DNA from: Cryptomeria japonica
Lineage: Eukaryota > Streptophyta > Pinopsida > Cupressales > Cupressaceae
Length of the DNA stretch: 64,000 bases
NCBI RefSeq assembly: GCF_030272615.1
Contig: NC_081411.1
Coordinates: 833,206,136-833,270,135 of the forward strand
Direction: 5' to 3'
The translations under genes and the position numbers were made by a program. Below, piece by piece: positions 47,932 to 59,481 of the stretch (position 1 is the stretch's first letter; the number at the start of each line of letters is the position of its first letter). The notes beneath the pieces are model-generated. The model was not told the DNA's origin. It did not search any database and saw nothing but the letters and a program-made list of their open reading frames with translations.

Positions 47932-48992
47932 TGTTAGGACCCAAAGGCAACTGAGAGGGCAGGGGGGGGGTGAATCAGTTGTCTAATAATTTCAACCCAA
48001 ATACAACTTAACCAAACTTGATACCGGTAAACCAAACTTGATGCCGGTAAGAAGATTAATAGTTAATATTAATACCGGTGAAACTTAATGCATGAAACAG
48101 AAAGAGAAACAACATCCACAACACATAACACGAAGATTTGTACGTGGAAACCCTGTAAGGGGAAAAACCACGGTGGGAAACCTTACCCATAATCAAATGA
48201 TACTACTGCAGATAATATGTGTTTACAAATGGGGTCTGCACATGCAGAAAGGCTAGCTACCTAGAGTTGACTGCTCAAATATGATGCACACTAACTACAA
48301 TTGGATTATTAAATCCAATGATAATGTACTGCTCAAAGTAGCATCTTCAATGCTGGATTCAATACCAGTTAAGCTCTGATTATCTTCTTCAAACCTTTCT
48401 TGAATCTTCAAATGATGTCTGCATGAGTATCTCTTCTTATATTCACATATACCGAATATCACAACCCTAAAATACCTTATTACATCACATCACCATATTA
48501 ATCTCACAATTGAGATCTTACATATATACCAAAACCTAAGACCAAATGTGTAGGTTGGCTTACTAAGAATAATACAATAAATTTATTACAAGTCAAGATG
48601 TGATGCATCATGTCATCTCAACAACAATACCAATTGATTAAACCATCTCCATAATGTGTCATGCTGATCTGGAATAGATAACGCGTGCCAGTCCATAACC
48701 TAGACCAATTTGTAGGTAACAACAAATATATCAAACCGATTAGACCAATAACCAAATCTCCAAAACCAAGTGTCCAAACCATGTCTTCAACATAACCAAG
48801 TGCTCTCTAGATGATAACAAGTCATCCTTAGTGCCAGTGAACAATATAACCTTCCGGTGAACCAAATACCAGTGACTGTGTATAAGTCACTGAACTTGTT
48901 GGTGAACATAACCAAAGATCTCCAGAAGGATAAGTGTTGATAAGTGTTGACATCAATGACAAAACCAATGCAACATATCCATAATACCAACA
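47932..48992 (-). repeat. 3' LTR of Copia
   Basis: 1061 bp, TGTTAGGACCC ... AATACCAACA on the plus strand. Frames inside it (48787-49272 partly, 48828-49037) are chance. Confidence 0.95.
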
Positions 48993-49005
48993 ATCTCCCC
49001 CTTTG
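48993..49005 (-). promoter_or_regulatory. Copia polypurine tract
   Basis: Minus-strand AAAGGGGGAGAT directly next to the 3' LTR. Confidence 0.9.
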
Positions 49006-49362
49006 GCAATGATGGCAACACAAGATGGAAAAACCATCTAAGTGCCAAAGCAGAAATGCCAATAAACCAAAAACCAACAATCTCCAGAATAGATCAATAC
49101 CAAAAATTAAAATACAAATGCAGAGAGTAAAAATCTCTCCCCTAATGAATAATCCATCCCCAAAGGATAATGTATTTTTCCATAGATATCTCTCCCCCTT
49201 TGACATCAAATGCCAATCAATAAAAATATCAAATACAACCAGTTCATAGAACCAAAATACCAACTTATCCAACTACTCCCCCTGAGAAGTAGCTCTCCTC
49301 CATCAAAGCCGGAAAAAGGTTTCTCTGTAAATTTTGTCGGTTTGATGCCAAGCATCAACTGT

Positions 49363-50759
49363 CTAAGTCTCTACCGGTGAGGGTATGACCCCAAGCTGCT
49401 CTCTGAGATATTCAAAAGTTTCCTTAGGCAAAGGCTTAGTAAAGATGTCTGCAATATGCTCTTTAATATTCATGTAAGCCAATCTCACTTCTTTTGCTTC
49501 AACATTCTCTTTCAGAAAATTGTATTTGATTGAAACATGTTTAGTTTTAGAGTGAAATACCGGATTCTTAGATATATCAATTGCTATTGAATTATCACAA
49601 TAGATGATTATAGGTTCTTTCCATTTTACCTTGATGTCCTTCAACATTTGCTTAATCCATAATACCTAAGTACAATTGGTTGCTGCTGCAACATATTTTG
49701 ATTCTACTATTGATAATGATGTACAACTCTATTTCTTGCTCAGCCATGAAATCAATTTGCTACCAAGAAAGAATACCCTGCTGGTGGTGCTCTTTCTATC
49801 ATCTACATCTCCTGCCCAATTAGCATTAGTGTATGCACAGAACTCAAAATTTTCATCTTTAGGATACCATAAACCAAGATTTGTTATGCCTTGTAAATAC
49901 CAAAAAATCCTTTTTACTGTTGATTCATGATTTTCTCTAGGATTACTCTGAAATATTGAAACAGTACATACTGCATTCACTATATCAGGTCTTGTTTGTA
50001 TTAAATATAGTAAACCTCCAATAATTATTTGTATCTTGTCAGATTAACAAGAGCTGAATCATCCTTCAATGATAGTTTATCAGTTGTAGTCATAGGAGTA
50101 CTTACCGGTTTAGAGTTTTCCATACCAAATTTCTTCAATAATTCCTTCAAGTACTTTGATTGACATAAGAATATACCTTTATCAGTCTGTGAAATCTGCA
50201 ATCCTAAATAGAATTTTATCTCCCCAATCATAGACATTTCAAATTCTTCTTGCATCTTATTAGAAAAGTCTTTACACAATCCATCTTCTCCTCCAAAAAT
50301 GATGTCATCAACAAAAACTTCAATAACCAAAATATCTTCATTAGTCACTTTTAAATATAAGTTGTTGTCATCATTACCTTTAGTGTAGCCAAGTTTTATA
50401 ATATATTTGGCCAATCTAGCATACCAAGCTCTAGGAGTTTGCTTCAATCCATATAAAGCTTTCCTTAACCTGCAAACCATATCTTTATCATTTGTCAATA
50501 AAAATCCATCAAGTTATTCAATGTAAACTTCCTCTTCAAGATCACCATTCAAAAATGCACATTTAACATCCATTTGATAAACTTTATAGTTCTTGTGTGC
50601 TGCAAATGCAAGAAATAGTTTGACTGCCTCAATTCTAGCTATCGATGCAAAGGTTTCATTGTAATCAATTCCTTCTTTCTGTGAATATCCCTTACACACT
50701 AATCTTGCTTTGTTTTTGATTACCTTACCATCTTCATTAAGTTTATTTTGAATACCCAT
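49363..50759 (-). pseudogene. Copia reverse transcriptase and RNase H, broken
   Basis: 50759-50514 is the RT N-terminus ([39 protein letters not shown]). After a stop, 50498-50025 has LRKALYGLKQTPRAWY and the catalytic box VFVDDIIFGG near 50320. 49980-49729 and 49647-49363 are RNase H (AYTNANWAGDVDDRKSTT; IIYCDNSIAIDISKNP; HIADIFTKPL). The usual ADWAG aspartate reads ANWAG, a possible catalytic loss. Three stops split the module. Confidence 0.93.
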
Positions 50760-50854
50760 TTAGTTCCAATTACATTTTTATTTTTAGGGCGGGGAACCAA
50801 TGTCCATGTATTGTTCTTTTCAATTTGTTCCAATTCATCTTCCATAGCCTTAAT

Positions 50855-52120
50855 CTAATGTTTATCTTCACATGCTTCAATGATAGATGCTGGTTCAATT
50901 TGAGAAATTAAACATACCTCTTCATTTTCCAGTCTTCCTCTTGTCATAACTCCTTGATACTTATTCCCAATTATTTGACTTTCAGAGTGATTCAATCTTA
51001 CATACTTGGGTGTGTTCACTTGTTGTTTTTCGTCAGTCACTATGGAATTCTCTGATGATGCCGATGTGACTGGATCAACATTCTGTATCGGTGTATTCTG
51101 TATAGGTTCATTTGTGATTATCTCAACTGCCGGTTCAGAATCCATAGACCTTGAACTTCTTCTAAAGTGTTCATCAATCTTCATATTTGCACTCTCAATG
51201 ATTTTCTGCAATCTCTTATTAAAACATCTATATGCTTTGCTTTTAGATGAATACCCAAGAAATATTCCTTCATCACTTCTAGGATCAAATTTACCAATAT
51301 ACTCATCTCTCCTAATGTAAAATTTGCTTCCAAATATTCTGAAGTACTTAAGAGTAGGAATATTACCAAACCATAGTTCATATGGTGTCTTACTAGTTTC
51401 ACCTTTGATGTGAACTCTGTTGAAAGTACAAACCGTTGCATTCACTGCTTCTCTCCAATACATATAAGGTAGATTTTCTTTTGATATCATGCTTCTAGTT
51501 GCATCCAGAATAGTTCTATTCTTCCTTTCCACAACACCATTTTGTTGAGGTGTCCGGGGTGTTGATAGTTGTCTTCTAATTCCATTCACTTCACAAAATG
51601 TATTGAACTCCTTAGATGTAAATTCACCTCCTTGATCTGATCTTAAACATTTGATTTTCTTATCAGTTTCATTCTCTACAAGTGTCTTGAATAATTTGAA
51701 TTTTCCAAAAGCTTCTGATTTCTCGTCGAGAAAAGTAACCCAACACATTCTAGAATAATCATCAATGATTAGCATAAAGTATCTATCTCCCTGTAGACTT
51801 CTTGTTCTTGCCGGATCACATAAGTCAGTATGAATTAAATCAAGAACATCTTTGGTTTTCTCAGAAATACTCTTAAAAATTGTTCTAACTTGCTTTCCCA
51901 CTTGACATTCCTTACATACCGGATTATGAGGTTTTACAATCTTAGGTAAATCCCTTACTGCCTTAGATGAACTAATCTTCACAATGCAATCAAAATTTAC
52001 ATGACAGAGTCTTTTATGCCATAACCAACTTTCATCAATGTGTGCAATCAAGCATGCATTTTCAATGTTATTCAAATGAAAGATATTACCTCTAGTCTGA
52101 TTGCTGGTTGCAATTTCCAA
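50855..52120 (-). pseudogene. Copia integrase (421-codon open frame)
   Basis: Longest open frame of the element. The GAG-pre-integrase zinc domain (WLWHKRLCHVNFDCI, CKECQVGKQ) is followed by the DDE core: HTDLCDP (D), LRSDQGGEFTSKEF (D) and PRTPQQNGVVERKNRT (E), all catalytic residues present. The C-terminal part carries GYSSKSKAYRCFN. It is followed by stops before RT and preceded by one at about 52121, so the domain is intact but detached from the polyprotein. Confidence 0.93.
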
Positions 52121-52167
52121 ACTGGAGTTCTATTCATAATTTTGCATTTACCATTATTGAATTGTAA

Positions 52168-52371
52168 CTAAAATCCTTTTTCAACTAATTGACCAACACT
52201 CAAAAGACTATGCTTCAAACCTTCAACATAATAAACATTGTCAGTATTGTGCTTACCATACAAAGATATAGTGCCTTTTCCTCTAATCAAACAAGCTTTG
52301 TCATCTCCAAATCTTACTAGACCTCCGTTGTATTCTTGAAAAGATAAGAATTTACTTTTATCACTAGTCAT
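52168..52371 (-). pseudogene. Copia protease C-terminal region
   Basis: VRFGDDKACLIRGKGTISLY and VYYVEGLKHSLLSVGQLV are typical of the protease/pre-integrase junction. The catalytic DSG-type motif should lie just upstream (minus-strand DFGCSHHMT near 52399-52373, reading DFG where DSG is usual) and is separated from gag by a stop near 52470. Confidence 0.8.
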
Positions 52372-52470
52372 GTGATGTGAACATCCGAAATCTATAATCC
52401 ATTCATCCTTTTCTTCAATTTTAGTTGCCAGGGCCTTCTCTACCAGTGGAATAGTAGGTGCCAGTTGATC

Positions 52471-53525
52471 TTATGTTATTGCAACAAAAGCCCATCCATT
52501 GTCTCCTGGTTCTTCGTCAGAATCATCAGTAACTCCTTCATCAACATAGTAACATGATTTGTCTCTATTCTTCTTAAATCTGTATCTCTGATATTCAGGG
52601 TTAGGCTTATATGTTCTTTTAGCTTCTTCTCTTAATCTTGCATTTCTATTTCGAACATCTAGATGCCATATGACCAATTTTATTACAATTAAAACATTAA
52701 AAAGGTGCTTTACCTTCATACTTACTTCCAATAGGGCCTTTAGGCATTTTTCTTGCAAATAGTGCTTCAAGCTCTCCAAGTTCTTCATTTTCCCTTTTGA
52801 TGTCTTCAAGTTCTCTTGCATAAAGTGCTTTCCAATTAGATTTATCAGCTGATGATGAAGATGCTACAGATGATGATGCTTTGAAAGTTAAATCTGTCTT
52901 AATTGTAGCAACAGGATCAAATTCCTCAAGCTCAAATGCTGAAAATTTTCCAACCAAGGTATCTCTAGACACTGATGTATAAGGCATGGTTCTTAACTCA
53001 TTAATAGTAGTTAATTTCATTTTGTATGCTGCTGGCAATGCTCTTAAAACTTTAGAAACAATTTCATCTTCACTTAAGGAACCTCCACAACATTGTATTC
53101 CCAAAACAATTTCCTTAACCCTTTCCATAAAAGCAAAAAATTATTTCATCTTCTTCCATTTTCAAATTTTCATACCTGACCCAGAAGCATTCCAGTTTTG
53201 CAATTTTGACAGTGGTATCTTCTTCATTCAATGTTTCCAATTTATCCCAAATAGCTTTACCAGTAGATTGGTCTGATAGTCCCATGATTTTCTTGTCTGA
53301 CAAGGCGCTCAAAAGTGCTTCTCTTGCTTTGCAATCATTCTCTTGATCCTTATCAAATGTAGGTGGATTAGGTTGACCTGGTGTAGGACCAACATAACCA
53401 TTCTATGTAACGTCCCATATGTCTCTTCCAATGCAATTCAAATGTGTCTCCATTCTGATCTTCCATATACCATAGTTAGTTCCATCAAGTTTCAGACTGT
53501 CCTTCCTCAAATAGTTAGTTGCCAT
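52471..53525 (-). pseudogene. Copia gag, broken
   Basis: A minus-strand ATG at 53525 begins gag (KLDGTNYGIWKIRMETHL). Stop and frame changes lie near 53405 and 53120. UBN2-type capsid sequence follows (AIWDKLETLNEEDTTVKIAK; LRALPAAYKMKLTTINELR). An intact CX2CX4HX4C zinc knuckle (CFNCNKIGHMASRC) is at about 52692-52651, directly after a stop codon. The C-terminal part has a DDSDEEPGDNGWAFVA segment. Confidence 0.9.
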
Positions 53526-53569
53526 AGAATCTCCTCAAGCTATAAAACTTCAAAAAAAGAGGACTTGGC

Positions 53570-53581
53570 TCTTATACCAAT
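53570..53581 (-). promoter_or_regulatory. Copia primer-binding site
   Basis: Minus-strand TTGGTATAAGAGCC next to the 5' LTR, one base from the tRNA-Met PBS consensus TGGTATCAGAGC. Confidence 0.9.
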
Positions 53582-54642
53582 TGTTAGGACCCGGAGGCAA
53601 CTAAGGGGGGGGGGGTGAATCATTTGTCTAATAATTTCAACCCAAATACAACTTAACCAAACTTGATACCGGTAAACCAAACTTGATGCTAGTAAGCAGA
53701 TTAACAGTTAATATTAATACCGATGAAACTTAATGCATGAAACAGAAAGAGAAACAACATCCACAACACATAACATGAAGATTTGTACGTGGAAACCCTG
53801 TAAGGGAAAAAACCACAATGGGAAACCTTACCCACAATCAAATGATACTATTGCAGATAGTATGTATTTACAAATGGGGTCTGCACATGCAGAAAGGCCA
53901 GTTGCCTAGAGCTCACTACTCAAATAGGAGTCACACTGACTACAATTGGGTGATTAAATCCAATGATAATGTACTGTTCAAAGTAGCATCTTCAATATTG
54001 GATTCAATATCAGTTAAGCTTTGATTGTCTTCTTCAAACCTTTCTTGAATCTTCAAATGATGTCTGCATGAGTAGCTCTTCTTATATTCACATATACCAA
54101 ATATCACAACCCTACAATACCTTATTACATCACATCACCATATTAATCTTATAATTGAGATCTTACATATATACCAAAACCTAAGACCAAATGTGTAGGT
54201 CGGCTTACAAAGAATAATACAATAAAATTTATTACAAGTAAGTCAAGATGTGATGCATCATGTTGGCTCAACAACAATACTAATTGATTAAACCATCTCC
54301 ATAACGTGTCGTGCTGATTTGGAATAGATAACGTGTGCCGGTCCATAACCTAGACCAATTTGCTAGTAACAACAAATATGTCAACCCGATTAGACCAATA
54401 ACCAAATCTCCAAAACCAAGTGTCCAAACCATGTCTTCGATATAACCAAGTGATGTCCAGATGATAACAAGTCATCCTTAGTGCCAGTGAATAATATAAC
54501 CTGTCGGTGAACCAAATACCAATGACTGTGTATAAGTCATTGAACTTGCCGGTGAACATAACCAAAGATCTCTAGAAGGATAAGTGTTGATAAGTGTTGA
54601 CATCAATGAAAAAACCAATGCAACATATCCATAATACTAACA
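53582..54642 (-). repeat. 5' LTR of Copia
   Basis: 1061 bp, partner of 47932-48992; followed by AAGAA at 54643-54647. Confidence 0.95.
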
Positions 54643-54647
54643 AAGAA

Positions 54648-55444
54648 TACTTTCCCATTCCTTCATCATTTAGTTTAAGCTTTTTCTCAAAGGTTTCCCA
54701 CAATTTTTCTTGAATTTCTTTGGTGGGATAAACTGATTCCCTGTTATGTGGAACTCTTACATCTTGTGCTGGTTTCAGATTAATGCAATATTGACTGGAG
54801 TCTGTGACTATAGTGACTTCTTTTCCATTACGAGGAAACATAACACATTGGTGGTATGTAGAAGGAACCACTTGCATGTAATTAATCCATTGTCTTACCC
54901 AAAGAATATTATAAGATAAATTGAACTCTAGAACTTGGCACAATGTATCTCTTTCCACAAGTTCTATTTTGATCAGTAACACCATAGTCCCTTTAGAAGA
55001 ATGCTCTTCCTCATCATACACCTTTATAGTTATTTTCTTCTTTGGATCTACTACATTTTCTAAATATCCCAAAGCCTTTATTAAACTTAATGCATAAATG
55101 TTTAAGCCAACTCCACCATCTATGAGTATGCGTTTGACACGAGTTTCATGAATGGCAACTTCAACATGTAAGGGAGCATTATGAGGGTGTTGCAAGGATG
55201 CGTCATTATTTTCAGAAAAAAAGGATAAGCAATGAGGGGCTATGAGGTGTCCCACCATGTTTTGGAATTGATCCACATCCAGGTCTTTTGAGACTGTTGT
55301 TTCCGTTAGAGCCTTCTCCAATATTTCCTTATGGATAGGTGAAACTTTTAGGAGCTCCAAAATTGATATTTGAGTGGGTATCTTTTGCAATTGTCTTGAA
55401 GTGGATGTTGATTCATTTGTTATACCCAGAAATGTAACCTTCAC
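54648..55444 (-). pseudogene. Tat protease region
   Basis: Minus-strand frame with RILIDGGVGLNIYALSLIKALG (about 55132-55067). Tat-type proteases have the same neighbourhood, usually with D-S/N/T-G in place of D-G-G, followed by the YDEEEHSSKGTM-type segment seen here. The downstream frame runs into the nested Copia LTR, which cut the gene here and displaced the rest to 47926. The catalytic aspartate is present. Confidence 0.8.
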
Positions 55445-55471
55445 TTTTCTTCTTGTAATGATGTTGATTGG

Positions 55472-57197
55472 TTATGAAGGTGTGTTGTCTTTGACAATGA
55501 TGACATTTACCACATCATCATATGTGTAAGTGTAGTTTACTTTAGCTTTGCCTTTGTCATCTTCTGGTTTAGATTGTTCACCTTTTTCATAATTTGGAAG
55601 TGGATTTTTGAATGCTAAATGCGATTCATTTGTTTTATGACCATCCACTGTGATAGTTCCATTATCAATCAAGTCTTGAATAAGGTGCTTCAATCTTTGA
55701 CAATCATTGGTTTGGTGTCCTTTGTTTCGATGATAATTGTAAAAATGATTGTCATTCCACCAATTAGGTTTGACATGAGGTTCATAATTTCTTGCTTCTG
55801 GTAAGGTAATCAATTTATTTGCAAGAAGAGTTTTCAAAACTGATTCCAAGGGTTCCCCAATGTTTGTGAATTTTCTGCGAGGATTGGAGAAGAAAGACTT
55901 GGATTTACTGTTCTCTTGATTGTTGTTATTTGGTGGTTGACTTGATAAGTTGAAGATTGTTTTTTGTTTGATAGCATTGCTAACGTTATTTCCTCCATTG
56001 GTAATATTCCTATTCTTTGACTACAATTTAGGTTTATCATTGTTATTGTTACCATTGTTGATGTTGTTGTGATTGTTGTTGTTGTAGGAATTGTTGTAAA
56101 GTTTTAACTCTCCTTTCTTTACCATTGCATCTTCTATCTTTAGACCATTTTAGACCATTTTAAACCATTTTAGCAAAAGAAGGAGGACGTTGCATTTTAA
56201 GAAGGTAACTCATTTCACTGATAAGGTTATCAATGAATATGTCCATTTTCTCTTGATCGGGTACATCTCTTGGATATCTATTGAACATTTGTTTCGATCG
56301 TTGTAAAAAGACCATGAAAGGTTCACCATTCTTTTTCTTGATGTTACATAGATCTAGTATTGTTATCTCATTTCTTATGTTGTAGGAGTATTGTAAGATA
56401 AACCTATTCACAAGTTCTTCAAAAGATTTAATTCTAGATGGTAGTCTTGAGAACCATTCCATTGATTGCCCACTTAAGCTTCTAGGGAATAGATGCATCA
56501 GGTAAGTTTCATTGTGTGCAAATTCCATACTCATGGTGCAAAATTCTCTAATGTGATCTTGAGGATCAGATTTCCCATCATATTTATCATATTTAGAGAT
56601 TTCACAATATTGAGGGAATGGTATCATGTTTAAACTTTTGTCAAAAGGATATGGGCCAATGTCCTCTAATGAATATTTCTTAGAACTCATTCCATTATGT
56701 ATTTCTTGTATTTGTTGTTGCAAGGTTTGCATTTGTTGAGCAAGAGTTAACAAAGGATTATCAATATGGGTTCTTCTTGCATCCTCATAAGTTCTTCTTT
56801 CACCATGCTCTCTCCTTGTATCATCATGGCCTTTTCTTGTTTTATCTCCTCTTGTTTCCTCATGATTTACTTGATTTACATCCTCATTATTGGGATCATT
56901 AGTGTTTTGATGGTTACTCGTCTCTGCATCTTGTTTCAAACTTTCTATGTTAAAATATTGTGGCAATTTAGCTCCTGATTTTGCCAACATTAGGATGTAC
57001 TTTTCATTTTGTTTTTCCAATAACTTTTCTATTAGTTTGTCAAATTTATAATCTTGTTCTAGGTCTCTAATGGTGTTATTTACTGCTTCTTCATCAACAT
57101 CTATGTATCCAAATTGATGAAACATTGGTTTTTCCTCTTCCATTTGTTTTTGTTGTTTTCTGAATAGCTTGTATTGAGCTCTAGTCCAAACTAGCAT
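55472..57197 (-). pseudogene. Tat gag, broken
   Basis: 57197-56160 is a 345-codon frame. A coiled, charged N-terminus is followed by a retrotransposon-gag domain (YDGKSDPQDHIREFCTMSM, HLFPRSLSGQSMEWFSRLP, FILQYSYN, GEPFMVFLQRSKQMF). After an asparagine-rich low-complexity stretch (about 56130-55900, repeated aac codons) a second piece, 55849-55472, carries ITLPEARNYEPHVKPNWW and a YHRNKGHQTNDCQRLKHLI segment, a degenerate zinc-knuckle-like motif typical of Tat gag. Stops separate the pieces. Confidence 0.88.
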
Positions 57198-57904
57198 GTG
57201 ATTGATATGGACTTCTCAAGTTTTGATCTTCTAAAATGTCACTCAATAAGTGATCACTGGTTTAGGAAGATAATAGTTGTTTATTTTACCACTGTTATTA
57301 GTCTATTACAATAAAACGTCTTGTTGTTTAAAGGCACGTGCTTGCAAAATTTCTTCGTCAAACTCTATTCCGTAACCATGTAAATAGTGACGAAAACAGT
57401 GTAGGAATGTCCCATGTTTTAACAAGATTTTGCGATTGATGCACAAGAATATTGTCTTATTCAAAGTAGCTTTATAACTAGGTTTTCTTTTCTTAAGGCC
57501 ATATTTAAAAGTCATATAAGCATATGATGGTTTACAGGTTTGTTTGATTCCAATGTGAGTCTAATTCTGATTTTGATATAACCTAGGTTCAAATAGGAAT
57601 GATATATTTAAGATAATGAACAAAGGTTGATATGATCAAGTTTCATGATAAAGGATTTGATATATCCTGATGAGAAACTGATAATGATGTTGATTTTTGC
57701 ACTAGAGATGGTTGAATCACTAACTTGTTTCGATGTTTATGGTTATGAAATTCTTTGGAACTAACCTATTTGATTGATAACCTGATCATCTGACCAGTTT
57801 AAAGACCTATGATAGTTGAAGACAAATCTACTCGAAAAATAGTATCTAGTAATGATATTGAAATTTTGGTGTGATATGCATAAATATCCTTTGTTTCAAA
57901 TGCA

Positions 57905-58166
57905 GGAAAACATTTGTGCTAACCTATTTGTCAAAAGTGCTAACATACGCGATAAATGCACTACTTTGTGTGATAAAAGTGTTTCTCTGGGGATTAAAAG
58001 TGCTAAACTATGGTGTAAAAGTGTGGTTCATGTTCAAAAGCGCTATTCTAATGATCAAATGTGTGATTCTAAGGGATAAAAACACTGTAATGTTGTTTAA
58101 AAGTGTTGTTCTGTTGATCAAAAGTGCTATTCTGCACAACAAATATGTGATTGTAATTGTGCTAAA
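57905..58166. repeat. 21-nt-period degenerate array, gag-proximal
   Basis: About 12 units of the form (C/T)AAAAGYGCTAANNTNNNNNN; most successive units are exactly 21 nt (for example starts at caaaagtgctaac, taaatgcactact, taaaagtgtttct). Because 21 is a multiple of three, the plus strand reads as a 7-residue hydrophobic/basic repeat. Confidence 0.85.
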
Positions 58167-59224
58167 AAGATTTTTCAATTTTCGAGCAAGTTGTCAGATT
58201 GTTGCTCAATTCAGGCTGATGATTTTTCAAATTTTTTACCATTTTGAGAACGTTTTTATAGACACAAAAGACAAAATGTTTTGGAAATCAAAGTGCATAA
58301 GCAAGCACAAATCCTATGGTAGGTCGAGACAATAATTGTTGAATCTCACATGGGGTTTCCCCCAAGGCTACGCTATTCAAAGTGGATATTTAGGATCTTG
58401 ACCCCACTGGCTCCACCCTCGGAACTCACTTATCTGGGGAAGCTAAGCACCAGTTTCCATGAAAACTCCCCATGCAAAACTTCATCTCTACTATGAATCG
58501 TATGTGTGTGATTCGCTTCAGAGGTCCGACCTCCCGTGCCAACAATTAGAAGGATTTTGGCAAATAATACAAATGGTTTTTAGTAAGAGCTTTTGGTCAT
58601 GTGGCCATACATGCGGCACTTTAAACTCTACAAATTCAAAAAGTTCCCAACCTATAGAGGTTATGCTCCATAGGGTTTATGGGGAAACATAGTGTCGGTA
58701 TGAACTAATCAACACATGTTGTCTATGACTTTCGTCACAAACATGATTTATTTAAAGTGGACTGGAAGGAATCAGTTTTAGCCCATTTGCACTTGGTTCG
58801 TTCCCTTCTCATTAGCCCCCTCAAGGAAACTCGAGAAGGAAGACCCTCTAAAGGTTACACATAAAGGAAATGGCTCTAGTTTTTTTATCACTATATTAGA
58901 GTGAGAGCATACTTGCCTACTACTTCAACAGACACAGAAGACAAAGGTTTATTTTAAGACCTCTAAGAATCTATGTGCAAATACTTTAAGGAAAAAACTC
59001 AAATGCAAGTTGCATGCTACTCATTATCCTCCTAGTTAGACTAGATGAGCAAGATATGATGTTTTACTTGAAAAACCCTTGATTTAGCTAAGTGAGGAAA
59101 TGCATAAAATTTTCTCAAAATGAACCCTGTACCCACAAATGTTAGTAGTTTTCAAATTCTTAAGTCGACATTCGGACCTGCAAAATTGCTAGCTTCTAGA
59201 TTATAGAAATTCAAATTTCACCCA

Positions 59225-59452
59225 CTAAGAGAACATAAGCACTAACATTGCAAAAACAATATCCTAACGAGAAAAAGCTCTATCCTAGATGGCAAACGCA
59301 CTAACCTGAACAACAAAGGCACTAACCTGTATGACAAAGGCACTAACCTATTTCTTGAATGCACGAATTCATGATTAAAAGCACTATTTTATTTAAAACA
59401 GGTGTTAACCTTTAAAGTGATAAAAGCGCTAACCTACTTAACAAATGTGTGA
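59225..59452. repeat. 21-nt-period degenerate array, PBS-proximal
   Basis: About ten units of the same family (caaaggcactaacctgta, taaaagcgctaacctactta) ending just before the PBS. Its partner at 37219-37485 is longer by the block lost here. Confidence 0.85.
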
Positions 59453-59459
59453 GGCTTGA

Positions 59460-59477
59460 GCCCCACGGTGGGCACCA
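59460..59477 (-). promoter_or_regulatory. Tat primer-binding site
   Basis: Minus-strand TGGTGCCCACCGTGGGGC, four bases from the LTR start; the copy at 37532-37549 is TGGCGCTCACCATGGGGC. The consensus resembles PBS sequences of plant gypsy elements, but I do not assign the tRNA. Confidence 0.7.
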
Positions 59478-59481
59478 AAAA

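Larger units (their letters stand above)
47932..54642 (-). mobile_element. Complete Copia element nested in the Tat element
   Basis: LTRs 47932-48992 and 53582-54642 are both exactly 1061 bp and begin TGTTAGGACCC on the plus strand. The perfect 5-bp target duplication AAGAA is at 47927-47931 and 54643-54647. PBS 53570-53581 and PPT 48993-49005 set a minus-strand orientation. Protein order gag, protease, integrase, RT, RNase H is the Copia order. The LTRs differ at roughly 40 of the first 560 aligned positions, mostly transitions, so the insertion is old, though younger than the Tat host. Stops break the single expected frame. Confidence 0.95.
57198..59459 (-). other. Tat 5' leader
   Basis: 2.26-kb untranslated leader between PBS and gag. 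Holds two arrays of a degenerate 21-nt repeat (57905-58166 and about 59225-59452) separated by unique sequence. The plus-strand frames at 57852-58335 and 58459-58692 are read through antisense repeats and are not genes. Confidence 0.75.

Noticed and set aside
48787-49272. 161-codon minus-strand frame
   Set aside because: Crosses the Copia LTR/PPT boundary, so cannot be a gene of the element; tryptophan/leucine-rich chance frame.
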